A DNA stretch of 43,002 bases from Candidatus Binataceae bacterium (GTDB taxonomy: Bacteria > Desulfobacterota > Binatia > Binatales > Binataceae). Position numbers and translations under genes: made by a program. The stretch is taken from the NCBI GenBank assembly GCA_035508495.1, contig DATJMX010000051.1, positions 1 to 43,002 of the forward strand. The letters are read 5' to 3'. Under the pieces are notes generated by a model. That model did not search any database, was not told where the DNA came from, and was given only the letters and a program-made list of their open reading frames with translations. Positions 16,756-26,800 of the stretch are shown in pieces; within the stretch, counting starts at the first letter, position 1; every line of letters begins with the position of its first letter.

Positions 16756-17994
16756 TCACTTCGATGCGATGCGTTCGCGCCTGGCCGCTGGATGCTTGCG
16801 CAGTTTTGCTGCTGAGGCCGCGAGCGGGCGCAGGATGCGGGTGCCGTTGGTGAGGCAATGCGCGATCCGCCCGAGCGCCGCCATGTCGCCCACGCCCACA
16901 TCGAGTTCCGGCGCAATCGCGAGCTGCACGCGTGCCGGGATCGAGTCTTCAAACGCCGCTACCCTCTCGATGTCATCCAGCGTGCGTTCTCGGTAGTCCT
17001 TGAAAAATCCGACGATGCCGCTTGAGCCGGTGCCGTTTCGATCGGCATGGTCGGCCGCATCGAGGCCGGAAACCTCGCGCAGATGCTCCAGCGGGTCCGC
17101 CGCGCCAGCTTCGACTTGCGTCCACGTTCGTTCATCGAGGAAGCGGTTGATTACGATCGCGCCGAGATTGAGGCCATCGTCTTCCATCTCGCGCACGAGT
17201 TCTTCGGCTTGTCGCAGGCGGTCCGGTTCCGCGGTCGTCACCAGCACGAACTTCACGGCGGGCGATTGCAGCAGCGCTTCGGTCTTGTGCATGCGATCGA
17301 CGATCGCATCGACGCTCTCCGCCGCGGCGGCAAAGAAATCCGCGATCGTCGTCAGCACGTTGCTGCCCGCGAAGCGCTCCAGCTCGCGCACGACGAAGCG
17401 CGCGGCCTCGCTCGCAAACCGCGCCGCGAGGCGACCTGCGGCAAGCGACGGCGTGAACAGCCATCGCGCGGTGCGCGAGTCGAGCAGCCGAATCATCCGC
17501 GCGGGCGCATCGAGGAACTCAAACGCATGCGCGGCAGGCGGAGTATCGACGACCTCGAAATCGAAGGTCTTTTCCTGGTGCAGATCGTAGAGCTGTTGCA
17601 ACGCCGCGAACGCCTCCGAGCCAGCGAACTCTGCCGTCAGACTCTGATAAAAGGGATTTTCGAAGATGCGCTTGAGAGTGGCCTTGTCGGTGACAAAGCG
17701 CTCCAGGATCGCGTCCCACGCGCCCTTCACATCGAGCACCATCGCGGCCAGGTGATGAGACGAATCGAGGCCCGCGGCGCGCATCTGCCTGGCGCTGATG
17801 GCCGTCGGCGTGCCGCCCAGACGCTCCAGTCCGAGTGCGTCGCGCAATCGCCGCGCCGGATCGACGGTGATCACCGCGGTCTTGAGGCTCGCTGCCGCGC
17901 CCGCTAGTCCAATCGCCGCGGCGACCGTAGTTTTGCCGACGCCGCCCGTGCCAAGCAGGATCACGATCGAGCCTTTCTCGAGTAGTCCCTTCAA
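16756..17994 (-). CDS. ArsA/Get3-type anion-transporting ATPase family protein
   Basis: 412 residues of the deviant-Walker SIMIBI ATPases. GTGGVGKTT (residues 15-23) is the signature P-loop, TVDPARRLRDALG matches switch I, and DTPPAAHAFEFLDAP matches the switch II region (DTAPTGHTL in ArsA). It is one ATPase unit, not a tandem ArsA, and no arsenite pump or regulator is nearby, so arsenic export is not supported. Similar single-domain ATPases in bacteria have unknown clients. TTG 17994 is chosen because a GGAGGAG site lies just before it; the open frame upstream to 18117 looks non-coding. Confidence 0.88.
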   Translation of the reverse strand: MKGLLEKGSIVILLGTGGVGKTTVAAAIGLAGAAASLKTAVITVDPARRLRDALGLERLGGTPTAISARQMRAAGLDSSHHLAAMVLDVKGAWDAILERFVTDKATLKRIFENPFYQSLTAEFAGSEAFAALQQLYDLHQEKTFDFEVVDTPPAAHAFEFLDAPARMIRLLDSRTARWLFTPSLAAGRLAARFASEAARFVVRELERFAGSNVLTTIADFFAAAAESVDAIVDRMHKTEALLQSPAVKFVLVTTAEPDRLRQAEELVREMEDDGLNLGAIVINRFLDERTWTQVEAGAADPLEHLREVSGLDAADHADRNGTGSSGIVGFFKDYRERTLDDIERVAAFEDSIPARVQLAIAPELDVGVGDMAALGRIAHCLTNGTRILRPLAASAAKLRKHPAARRERIASK

Positions 17995-18141
17995 ATCTCC
18001 TCCCCGAACCCGCCTACGATACCAAGCACGCAGCGCGCGCGCATCGACAGCACTGCATCCTTCACTGTGAATCGGCTGTCGCGGATGAATCGATCCCCGG
18101 CGTCTTGAAGAATACAATCTGGGCTGGATGGTGGAGGTGAG

Positions 18142-19485
18142 ATGATGATGGCTGTGGGGGTGGCGATCGTCGCCGCATTGGTCGGCGTGTTCATCGGATG
18201 GCTGCTCGCATCGTCACGCGCGGCGGCTGCGGCGGCGGGCGCGGATGCGCTCCGCACCGAGCTCGAGGCGCGTCGCTCCGAGGTTTCCAATCTTCAGCTT
18301 GAAGTTCGAAGCGCCGGCGCTTCTTGCGCACAGGCCGATGAGCGCGCCGCGCAAGTCGAGCGCCGCTTCCAGGAACAACGCCAGCTTCTCGAAGACGCCG
18401 AGCGCAAGCTGTCAGACACTTTCAAATCTCTGGCCGCGGACGCGCTGCGGATCAGCACCGATGACTTCCTGAAACGGGCCGACGAGAAACTTAAAGCTGA
18501 TCGTGAAGTTGCAAGCCAGGCCTTCACCGCCCGCGAGAAGGCGCTCGACGATCTGGTGCGGCCCGCCCGCGACTCGCTGGTGAAGCTCGACGAGGAGATC
18601 CGCAAGATCGAAGGCGAGCGGCGCGGCGCCCAGGGTGAACTTAAAGCACAACTTGAAGCACTCGGATCGCAGACCGGGCGGCTCGTCGATGCGCTCAGGC
18701 GGCCCGCGGTGCGCGGCCGATGGGGCGAGCATCAGCTGCGCAACGTCGTCGAGACGGCCGGGATGAGTGAACATTGCGACTTTTCGGATCAGCTGACGCT
18801 CTTCACCAGCGAGGCGCGCTTCCGGCCCGATATGATCATCCGGCTGCCCGGCGGCAAGCACGTGGTTGTCGATGCGAAGGCGCCGCTCCAGGCGTATCTC
18901 GATTCGCTGGAGCTGCCAGATGGCCCGCTGCGTGACGTCAAGCTGCGCGAGCATGCCGGCCAGGTGCGGCAGCACGTCGGGCAGCTCGCCTCGAAGGCAT
19001 ATTGGAGCGCGCTCTCGCCGACGCCCGAGATGGTCGTGATGTTCCTGCCGGGGGAGGTGTATTTCAGCGCGGCGCTGCAGCAGGACTCGACCCTTATCGA
19101 GGACGCCGCGAAGAGCAGGGTCGTGCTCGCGTCACCGACGACGCTGATCGCATTGCTAAAGGCGATCGCCTACGGATGGCGGCAGGAGCATCTCGCGGAG
19201 AACGCCGAACGTATCAGCGCGCTCGGCCAAGAGCTTCACGAGCGCCTCGCCACCGTCGCGGGACATATCGCGAAGCTAGGTGGATCGCTCAAAGGCTCGG
19301 TCGAAGCCTACAACAACGCGGTCGCATCCCTGGAAACGCGCGTGATGCCATCGGCGCGAAAATTCCGAGAGCTGGGCGTCGCAAGCAAGCGTGAAATCGA
19401 AGAGCTGGAGCCGGTGGAGATCCGGCCGCGCGAAACAGCCGCGCCGGCGAATGTGATCCCGATCGAATCGAAGCGCGAAGGTTGA
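18142..19485 (+). CDS. rmuC: DNA recombination protein RmuC homologue
   Basis: 447 residues. An N-terminal membrane anchor (MMMAVGVAIVAALVGVFIGW and a few more) is followed by a long coiled coil (about 35-150). The RmuC domain follows, with GRWGEHQLRNVVETAGM, KHVVVDAKAPLQAYLDSL, VMFLPGEVYFSAALQQD and YGWRQEHLAENAERI. The nuclease-like core contains the VVDAKAP strand typical of PD-(D/E)XK folds. RmuC limits inversions between short inverted repeats in E. coli. GGAGGTGAG precedes three consecutive ATG codons (18142, 18145, 18148); the exact start is therefore open. It is divergent from the ArsA-type gene. Confidence 0.93.
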   Translation: MMMAVGVAIVAALVGVFIGWLLASSRAAAAAAGADALRTELEARRSEVSNLQLEVRSAGASCAQADERAAQVERRFQEQRQLLEDAERKLSDTFKSLAADALRISTDDFLKRADEKLKADREVASQAFTAREKALDDLVRPARDSLVKLDEEIRKIEGERRGAQGELKAQLEALGSQTGRLVDALRRPAVRGRWGEHQLRNVVETAGMSEHCDFSDQLTLFTSEARFRPDMIIRLPGGKHVVVDAKAPLQAYLDSLELPDGPLRDVKLREHAGQVRQHVGQLASKAYWSALSPTPEMVVMFLPGEVYFSAALQQDSTLIEDAAKSRVVLASPTTLIALLKAIAYGWRQEHLAENAERISALGQELHERLATVAGHIAKLGGSLKGSVEAYNNAVASLETRVMPSARKFRELGVASKREIEELEPVEIRPRETAAPANVIPIESKREG

Positions 19486-19505
19486 GTGATCGACCACCAC
19501 TCTTG

Positions 19506-19616
19506 CGGCGAAGCCTCCAAATGGCCCGCGTAGCGAAGCCCCTCAATAGCCTCTGCCGCTTTGCGGCTTGCGCCTGCGGCTCCAGCCGCGGCAGAGGCTA
19601 TTTGGAGGCTTCGCCG
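19506..19616. repeat. Long bulged inverted repeat between convergent genes
   Basis: The right arm (19588-19616) matches the left side in two pieces. Its GGAGGCTTCGCCG half pairs with CGGCGAAGCCTCC at 19506-19518. Its GCGGCAGAGGCTAT half pairs with ATAGCCTCTGCCGC at 19546-19559. About 25 nt between the two left pieces would bulge out. It fills the gap between the ends of rmuC and the COG3146 gene and may act as a two-way terminator, although no T run follows. Confidence 0.8.
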
Positions 19617-20807
19617 TTATTCCGATTCCTGATCTGATGGCGGCGGCGGCTTTAGCTGGCTGTGGGCGCTGCCGGTTTCTATCCAGCGTTCGACTTCGCG
19701 ACGCTCTCGCTTGAGGAAGTCCGCGATCGCTTTGCGCAATCCTGGATGCGCGACGTAATGCACACTGCGTGTCAGCGCGGGGTCGAAGCCGCGCAGCCAT
19801 TTATATTCGCCACCGGCGCCGGGTTCGTAGCGCTGGATGCCGTTTGCGATCGCATGCTCGATTCCCGCGTAGTAGCACACGTTGAAGTGCAGAAAACGAT
19901 GCTCCTGGAAGCATCCCCAATAGCGGCCGTACAGCACTCCAGCCTTCTGCAGGTTAATTGCACCCGCGACGAGCTTCTTGCCGCGGTATGCGCCGATGAA
20001 GGCGACGTTGCGCTTGAAGCGCTCGCGCAGGATGTCGAAAAACTCCTCGTTCAGGTACTGCCGGCCCCAGTAGAGCTTCTCGATCGTTGAAAGATAGATC
20101 TGGAACATCTGCGGGAACATCGCGTCCGGCGTCGATTCGCCCGCATCGACACGGATCTCGATGCCCTGCTCGATAAGGGCGCTGCGCTCGTGCTTCACCG
20201 CTGTGCGCCGCTTGTGCTTGAGCCGCATCAGGTAGTCATCGAAGCTGCTGAAGCCCGCGTTCTGCCAATGATACTGGTAGCCGAGGCGTTCCATGAAGCC
20301 GAGCGGCGTGAGCGCGGCCGCCTCTTCGGGCTCGCAGAAGTTGATGTGAATCGATGACAGCTTGTTTTCCGCGCAGATCGTCGTGAGGGCGTGGCCGACG
20401 AGATTTATGAGCGCGGCCCGATTCGCGCCCGGCGCGGTCAGGATTCGCCGCCCGGTATGAGGCGTGAACGGCACGCCCACCATCAGCTTGGGGAAGTAGC
20501 GGATACCCGCGCGATCCGCGGCGTCGGCCCATCCGTGATCGAACACGAACTCGCCCATGCTGTGCGTTTTTAGATAGAGCGGGCATCCTGCGACGATCTT
20601 CTTGCGCGCGCGATCGCGAATCAGCAAATGGTACGGCGCCCATCCGGTTTTGCGCACGGCGCATTTCGAATGCTCCATCGCATAGAGCCAGTCCCATTCG
20701 ACGAACGGCGAATCATCCGGCTCGAGCAGCGCGTCCCACGCCTCGCGCGGGACCTTCTCGATGCCCTCGGCAATCTCAACTTCGAGCCGCTCTGCTGAAT
20801 CATTCAT
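19617..20807 (-). CDS. COG3146 / DUF482 family GNAT-fold acyltransferase-like protein
   Basis: 396 residues. Family marks include SPFVEWDWLYAMEHSKC near the N terminus, FDHGWADAADRAG, KLMVGVPFTPHTGRRIL, INFCEPEEAAAL and, late, GAGGEYKWLRGFDP. The fold is related to FemAB/GNAT acyltransferases. The acceptor substrate is unknown, and the old label 'peptidogalycan biosynthesis' is not well supported. No signal peptide or membrane segment is visible. Monocistronic as far as the neighbours show: it converges with rmuC and diverges from clpS. The ATG at 20807 lacks a strong ribosome binding site. Confidence 0.88.
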   Translation of the reverse strand: MNDSAERLEVEIAEGIEKVPREAWDALLEPDDSPFVEWDWLYAMEHSKCAVRKTGWAPYHLLIRDRARKKIVAGCPLYLKTHSMGEFVFDHGWADAADRAGIRYFPKLMVGVPFTPHTGRRILTAPGANRAALINLVGHALTTICAENKLSSIHINFCEPEEAAALTPLGFMERLGYQYHWQNAGFSSFDDYLMRLKHKRRTAVKHERSALIEQGIEIRVDAGESTPDAMFPQMFQIYLSTIEKLYWGRQYLNEEFFDILRERFKRNVAFIGAYRGKKLVAGAINLQKAGVLYGRYWGCFQEHRFLHFNVCYYAGIEHAIANGIQRYEPGAGGEYKWLRGFDPALTRSVHYVAHPGLRKAIADFLKRERREVERWIETGSAHSQLKPPPPSDQESE

Positions 20808-20977
20808 GGCTGCGCGTCGAGCCTAGCAATGCCGATGCGGAGTTGAAACGGCAGGGCGCAGGATACTCCCTTAACGATCGCTCAATTTGCTATCCTTGAA
20901 GCGTGACCCGAGCGAAATCCAGGCTCCGTGAAGATCGCGCGGCGAATTTGATCGATCGGCGGATATTCGTCGCGCGC

Positions 20978-21301
20978 ATGACCGATGGCGGCAGCGGGGA
21001 CGATGACACCGTCACCGAGCGCAAAACCAAGACGAAGGCCAAGACTGCCAAGCCTCCGCTCTACAAGGTGATCCTGCTCAACGACGACTACACGCCGATG
21101 GAGTTCGTCGTCGAGGTGCTCAAGTCGGTTTTTCACCGGCCGCACGCCGAAGCGACACGAATCATGCTCCACGTTCATCAGAATGGTATGGGCGTGGCGG
21201 GCGTTTACCCCTCCGAAGTCGCGCAAACCAAGGTCCGCACCGTCGAGGAGCTCGCCAAGCAGGCGATGTATCCCCTCAAGTGCACGATGGAAAAGGAGTG
21301 A
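20978..21301 (+). CDS. clpS: ATP-dependent Clp protease adaptor
   Basis: 107 residues from ATG 20978. ClpS hands N-degron substrates to ClpA. The core is YKVILLNDDYTPMEFVVEVL (Asn and Asp bind the substrate N terminus), followed by MLHVHQNGMGVAGVYP and the C-terminal AKQAMYPLKCTMEKE. A Lys/Thr-rich linker precedes the core. An upstream GTG at 20903 would add 25 residues without family resemblance. It ends 3 nt before the clpA start, the standard operon. Confidence 0.95.
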   Translation: MTDGGSGDDDTVTERKTKTKAKTAKPPLYKVILLNDDYTPMEFVVEVLKSVFHRPHAEATRIMLHVHQNGMGVAGVYPSEVAQTKVRTVEELAKQAMYPLKCTMEKE

Positions 21302-21304
21302 CGC

Positions 21305-23641
21305 ATGCCTCCTGCCAATAATGTGATGATCAGCCGCGAACTGCAGGTCACGCTGCAACTCGCGATGACCGAGGCGGTCAATCGCCGCCACGAATACGTC
21401 TGCCTCGAGCATCTGCTGTACGCGATGCTCCACGACGTAACGACCAGCAACATCCTGAAGCAGTGCGGCGCCGACCTCGACGCGCTGCGCCGCAAGCTCG
21501 AGCACTATCTCGACGACCAGGTCGAGCGGCTGCCCAAGGGCGAGGAAGTTTCACCGCACTATGCTCTCGGCGTGCAGCGCGCTTTGCAGCGCGCCGCGCT
21601 TCACGTGCAATCTTCGGGGCGCCAGGAGATCACGGGCGGCAACGTCCTGGTTGCGATGTTCCACGAAACGGAATCGCCCGCGATTTTCTTCCTCCAGGAG
21701 CAGGACATCACCCGCTTCGACGTGATCAACTTCATCTCTCACGGCGTGTCCAAGGTCGGCAAGGACGAGGACAACGACGTCGGCGGCACGGAAGAAGAGG
21801 GCGACTCCGAAGAGGCGAACGCCGAAGGCGGCGAGGATGGTGAGCGCAAGATGTCGCCCTCGAAGGCGCTGAACACTTACGCGGTGAACCTCGCCAAGCG
21901 CGCCGCCGACGGCAAGATCGATCCGCTCGTCGGCCGCAAGCGCGAGCTCGAACGCGCAATTCACGTGCTGCTGCGGCGCCGCAAGAATAATCCCGTGTTC
22001 GTCGGCGAGGCCGGAGTCGGCAAGACCGCGCTCGCCGAAGGGCTCGCGCTCGCGATTCATAACAATGAAGTCCCTCCCGCGCTGCGCGGCGTCGAGATTT
22101 ACGCGCTCGACATGGGCGCGCTGCTGGCAGGGACGCGCTTCCGCGGCGATTTCGAGCAGCGGCTCAAGGCCGTAATCAAGGCTGTCGTCGGCGACTCGAA
22201 GAAGATTCTCTTCATCGACGAGATTCATACGATCGTCGGCGCCGGTTCGGCGTCGGGCAGCACGATGGATGCCTCGAATCTGCTCAAGCCCGCGCTCGCG
22301 TCGGGCGATCTTCGGTGTATCGGCTCGACCACTTACCAGGAGTACAAGCGCTCGTTCGATCGCGACAAGGCGCTCGCGCGCCGCTTCCAGCGCATCGACG
22401 TGCTCGAGCCGTCGCAGGAAGAGACTGTGCAGATCCTCAACGGCGTCAAGTCGTATTACGAAAAGCATCACAATGTGAAGTACACGGCTTCGTCGATTCG
22501 CGCGGCCGTGGAACTGTCCTCGCGCTACATCAATGATCGCTTCCTGCCCGATAAGGCGATCGACGTGATGGACGAGGCTGGCGTCGCGGGGCATCTGCGC
22601 GGCGAGGGCCAGACCGAGCCGGTAAGCGTCGGCACGCGCGACATGGAGCGCACCGTCGCGCGCATGGCGAAGATTCCGGAGCGCACCGTCTCGGCGACCG
22701 ATCGATCGCGCCTCCAGAGCCTCGAAGAGGAACTCAAGCAGACGGTCTTCGGGCAGGACAAGGCGATCGAAGCGGTTGCGCGTTCAATCAAGCTGTCGCG
22801 CTCGGGATTGAGTCATCCGGACAAGCCTGTAGGCGCATTCCTGTTCGCCGGACCCACGGGAGTCGGCAAGACCGAGGTCGCACGCCAGCTCGCCAAGGTG
22901 ATGGGCATCGAGTTCCTGCGCTTCGACATGAGCGAATACATGGAGCGGCACACGGTGTCTCGGCTGATCGGCGCGCCTCCGGGCTACGTCGGCTTCGACC
23001 AGGGCGGACTCCTGACGGACGCGATCAACAAGACCCCGCATTGCGTGCTGCTGCTCGACGAGATCGAGAAGGCGCATCCCGACCTGTTCAACATCCTGCT
23101 CCAGGTGATGGATCATGCGACGCTGACCGACAACAACGGACGCAAGTCGGACTTCCGCAACGTGATCCTCGTGATGACGACGAACGCGGGCGCGCAGGAG
23201 CTCGCGCGCGAGATGATCGGATTCCAGGGCGGCGGCACCCACATGGGCAATCCGAAGAACATCATCGAGCGGATGTTCTCGCCGGAATTCCGCAACCGCC
23301 TCTCCGCGATCATCGACTTCGCGCCGCTCAGTCCCGCCGTCATGGAGCTGGTCGTGGAGAAGTTCCTGCACGAGCTGCAGGATCGCCTCGACAAGCAGAA
23401 GGTGAGGCTCGAAGTATCTGCGGCGGCGAAGAAGTGGCTGGCGCAGCATGGACATGATCCGCGTTTTGGCGCGCGGCCGCTCGGGCGGCTGATCGAAAAC
23501 GAAATCGCACGCACACTCGCCGACGAAGTTTTGTTCGGCAAGCTGACCAAGGGCGGCACGACCTCCGTCGATCTCGACGATGATAAGCTGACGTTCGCCT
23601 ATGCACCGACACCATCGAGGCAGCCGGCGCCCGTCGCATAG
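21305..23641 (+). CDS. clpA: ATP-dependent Clp protease ATP-binding subunit ClpA
   Basis: 778 residues. ClpA unfolds substrates and feeds them to ClpP. The N domain (1-~145) is the ClpS docking site. An acidic, Gly-rich linker (about 152-182) precedes AAA module 1 with Walker A GEAGVGKT (234-241). AAA module 2 has GPTGVGKT (516-523) and LLLDEIEKAHPD. IGF at 638-640 is the ClpP-docking loop, and this separates it from ClpB, as does the absence of a long M domain. GGAG lies 6 nt before the ATG. clpP is not in the window. Confidence 0.97.
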   Translation: MPPANNVMISRELQVTLQLAMTEAVNRRHEYVCLEHLLYAMLHDVTTSNILKQCGADLDALRRKLEHYLDDQVERLPKGEEVSPHYALGVQRALQRAALHVQSSGRQEITGGNVLVAMFHETESPAIFFLQEQDITRFDVINFISHGVSKVGKDEDNDVGGTEEEGDSEEANAEGGEDGERKMSPSKALNTYAVNLAKRAADGKIDPLVGRKRELERAIHVLLRRRKNNPVFVGEAGVGKTALAEGLALAIHNNEVPPALRGVEIYALDMGALLAGTRFRGDFEQRLKAVIKAVVGDSKKILFIDEIHTIVGAGSASGSTMDASNLLKPALASGDLRCIGSTTYQEYKRSFDRDKALARRFQRIDVLEPSQEETVQILNGVKSYYEKHHNVKYTASSIRAAVELSSRYINDRFLPDKAIDVMDEAGVAGHLRGEGQTEPVSVGTRDMERTVARMAKIPERTVSATDRSRLQSLEEELKQTVFGQDKAIEAVARSIKLSRSGLSHPDKPVGAFLFAGPTGVGKTEVARQLAKVMGIEFLRFDMSEYMERHTVSRLIGAPPGYVGFDQGGLLTDAINKTPHCVLLLDEIEKAHPDLFNILLQVMDHATLTDNNGRKSDFRNVILVMTTNAGAQELAREMIGFQGGGTHMGNPKNIIERMFSPEFRNRLSAIIDFAPLSPAVMELVVEKFLHELQDRLDKQKVRLEVSAAAKKWLAQHGHDPRFGARPLGRLIENEIARTLADEVLFGKLTKGGTTSVDLDDDKLTFAYAPTPSRQPAPVA

Positions 23642-23668
23642 ACCACCATTCGCAATTCGTCTGCATGA

Positions 23669-23699
23669 GCGGGGCGTCAGGTCGCCCCGCTTTTGTTTT
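23669..23699 (+). terminator. Rho-independent terminator after clpA
   Basis: Perfect 8-bp stem GCGGGGCG / CGCCCCGC with a 6-nt loop, then TTTTGTTTT. It lies about 30 nt after the clpA stop. Confidence 0.9.
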
Positions 23700-23863
23700 G
23701 TCGAGCGCGGCCTTGACGCCTTGGCGTCGCTTGATCTCACGATGCGGCGCTTAAACAATAAATTCGCGCCCGCAGTCGCGTAGCCTTCGCTTAAAGCCAA
23801 GGAAGCGCTTGAGGCAAGACGCTGAAACCCGCACCTGAGTCTCTTCAATCGTCAAGCAAGCTC

Positions 23864-26800
23864 ATGACACAAAGCGAACCGAAGCCCGCACCGCGCGATC
23901 GATTGTTCGCTGGAGGCGGCGAGCTCGGAGCGCTGATGCGCGAGTTGGATTGGACGGCGACACCGCTCGGTCCGCCCGAACGATGGCCGCAATCTTTGCG
24001 CTCGATCGTGCGCGTCGTCCTGACCTCCAAGTATGCGATGTGGATGAGCTGGGGGCCGGAACTGACCTTTCTCTACAACGACGCTTACGCCGCGATGACC
24101 CTGGGCGCGAAGCATCCATGGGCCTTGGGAAAGCCTTCGCCGGTGGTATGGCCGGAAATCTGGGCCGAAATCGGTCCGCGCATAGAAAGAGTTATTGCGA
24201 CTGGAGAGGCCACCTTCGACAACGCCCTGATACTCTTTCTGGAGCGCGACGGCTACCGCGAGGAGACATATCACACCTTTTCGTACAGTCCGCTTTCCGA
24301 CGACGACGGCACCGTCCGCGGGCATCTATGCGTCGTCACCGAGGATACCGAGCGAATCCTGGCCGAGCGGCGTATCTCCGTCCTCAAAGAACTCGGCGTG
24401 CAGCTTTCGTCGACCAACGTCGCCGCGAGCCTATTCCGCGCGTCGGAGCGCTGCCTCGCCGTCGATTCGCGCGACTTGCCTTTCACTCTTGTCTACGAGT
24501 TCGACGGCAAAAATGCGCGACTGGTTTCGAGTACCAACTTGCCCGCCGGTGGTCCGGGCGCGCCGTTCGTCACGAGTATCGCGAGCCTCGAAAGCTCATG
24601 GGCCGTCGATTTGAGCAAGCGCGCGCCTGTGCGAGTCGCCGATGCGGCGTTGCCGGAGGATTGGGGTTCATGGGACGCGCAAATCAAGCGAGTTTTCATC
24701 GCGCCGATTGTCGAACAACGGCAGGAGACGCCCACCGGCGTGATGATCGCGGGCGTCAATCCGTTCCGCCGGCCTGACGAATCGTACCTAACCTTCGTCG
24801 GCCTCTACGTTGGACAAATCGCCGCGGGACTCGCCAATGCGCGCGCCTATGAGGAAGCCAAGCAGCGCGCCGAGGCCTTGGCCGAGCTCGATCGCGCCAA
24901 GACCCTCTTCTTCACCAACGTCAGTCATGAATTTCGCACCCCGCTCACGCTGATCATGAGTCCGCTCGAGGAGATGCTCGGATCGGCAGCGCAATTCGCG
25001 CCGCTGGATCGAGAAAAGCTCGTCGTGGCGTTGCGCAACGGCACGCGCCTGTTGAAGCTGGTCAACACGCTGCTCGAATTCTCGCGCATGGAGGCAGGCC
25101 GCGAGGAAGCGGAGTTCCGGCCGACCGATCTGCGCACCCTGACGCGCGACGTCGTAGCGTCGTTTCAATCGCTGGTCGAAGGCGCCGGTCTCACGCTCGC
25201 CTACGAGCTCGAGGATTTGCGCGATCCGGTCTACGTCGATCGCGAGATGTGGGAGAAGATCGTTCTCAACCTCGTCTCGAATGCGTTCAAGTTTACTTTC
25301 GAAGGCGGCATAACGGTCCGCCTGCGCCGGCTCGACGGTGAAATCGAGCTCGCAGTCAGCGATACGGGCGTCGGTATTCCCGAGGAGCAAACCGCGAAGA
25401 TTTTCGATCGCTTTCATCGCGTCGAAGCCACGCGCTCGCGCACTTACGAAGGCTCCGGCATCGGGCTTGCCCTGGTGCGCCAGTTGGTGCAGATGCATGG
25501 CGGCGAAGTCGCGGCGACCAGCCAACTCAGGAAGGGCAGCACCTTCACCGTCACGATTCCGTCTGGCTATGCGCACCTTCCGCAGGATCGCGTGACGATG
25601 GATCCGCCCGAATCGTCCACCGGGTCGAGCGCCGCGCTCTACCTGGAGGAAGCAAGACGCTGGGGCCAGAAGGCCGCGGTCGAGGACGGGCGTGACAGCG
25701 CCGAGTTCGCACCCGCCGAACGCGGCGCGCATATCCTGCTCGCTGACGATAACGCCGACATGCGCGATTACATCGAGCATCTGCTGGACAAGCACTACGA
25801 GGTCGAAGCTGTCGCGGACGGACGCCTCGCCCTGGATGCAGCGCGGGCGCGTCGCCCCGATTTGCTGCTGACCGACGTGATGATGCCGAACCTCGACGGC
25901 TTTGGGCTTATCGCCGAGCTGCGCGCGGATCCGCAGTTGCGGACCGTTCCGATCATCGTGCTCTCGGCTCGCGCGGGCGAAGAGGCGCGGGTGGAGGGCA
26001 TGGATCGCGGCGCCGATGACTACTTGATTAAGCCGTTCAGCGCACGCGAGCTATTTGCGCGCGTTCGCTCGCAGCTCGAGCTCAATCGTATGCGCTCGCA
26101 GGTCGCCGTGGAGCGCGAGCAGCTCCTTAACCGCGAGCGTGAGGCGCGTATCGCGGCTGAAGAGGCCAATCGCTCGAAGGACGAATTCCTCGCGCTGCTC
26201 GGTCATGAGCTGCGAAATCCGTTGGCGCCAATTTTTACCGCGCTGCATCTGATGGAACTTCGCAAAGGCGAGTCGAACGATCGCGAGCGCGCGGTTATCA
26301 TGCGCCAGGCAAATCACCTTGCGCGGCTGGTTGACGATTTGCTCGACATCTCGCGCATCAAGCGCGGCAACGTCGAGCTCAAGAAAGAATCGCTCGAGAT
26401 TGCAAGCGTCGTCGCAAAGGCGATCGAGATGGCGAGTCCGCTCATCGAGGGCCGGATGCATTCGCTGGCGGTCACCGTGCCGAGCAGGGGCTTGCGGGTG
26501 AGTGCTGACCCGGCGCGGCTGACGCAGGCGATCGCGAATCTGTTGACCAACGCGGCGAAGTACACCGAACCCGCGGGCCGAATCGAAATCAGCGCCCGGC
26601 GCGACGGCGATGAAATCGAGCTGCGCGTTCGCGACAACGGAATCGGCATGACGCCCGAGCTCGTCGCTCACGTGTTCGATCTTTTCTTCCAGGGTACCCA
26701 AGGTATCGACCGCTCGCGCGGCGGCCTCGGTATCGGTCTCAGCATCGTGCGCAATCTTGTCACCCTGCACGGCGGCACTGTCACGGCCGCGAGCGCCGGA

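Noticed and set aside
16756..17994. Arsenite efflux ATPase
   Set aside because: Single ATPase unit, no arsB, arsD, arsR or acr3 nearby; only the family can be claimed.
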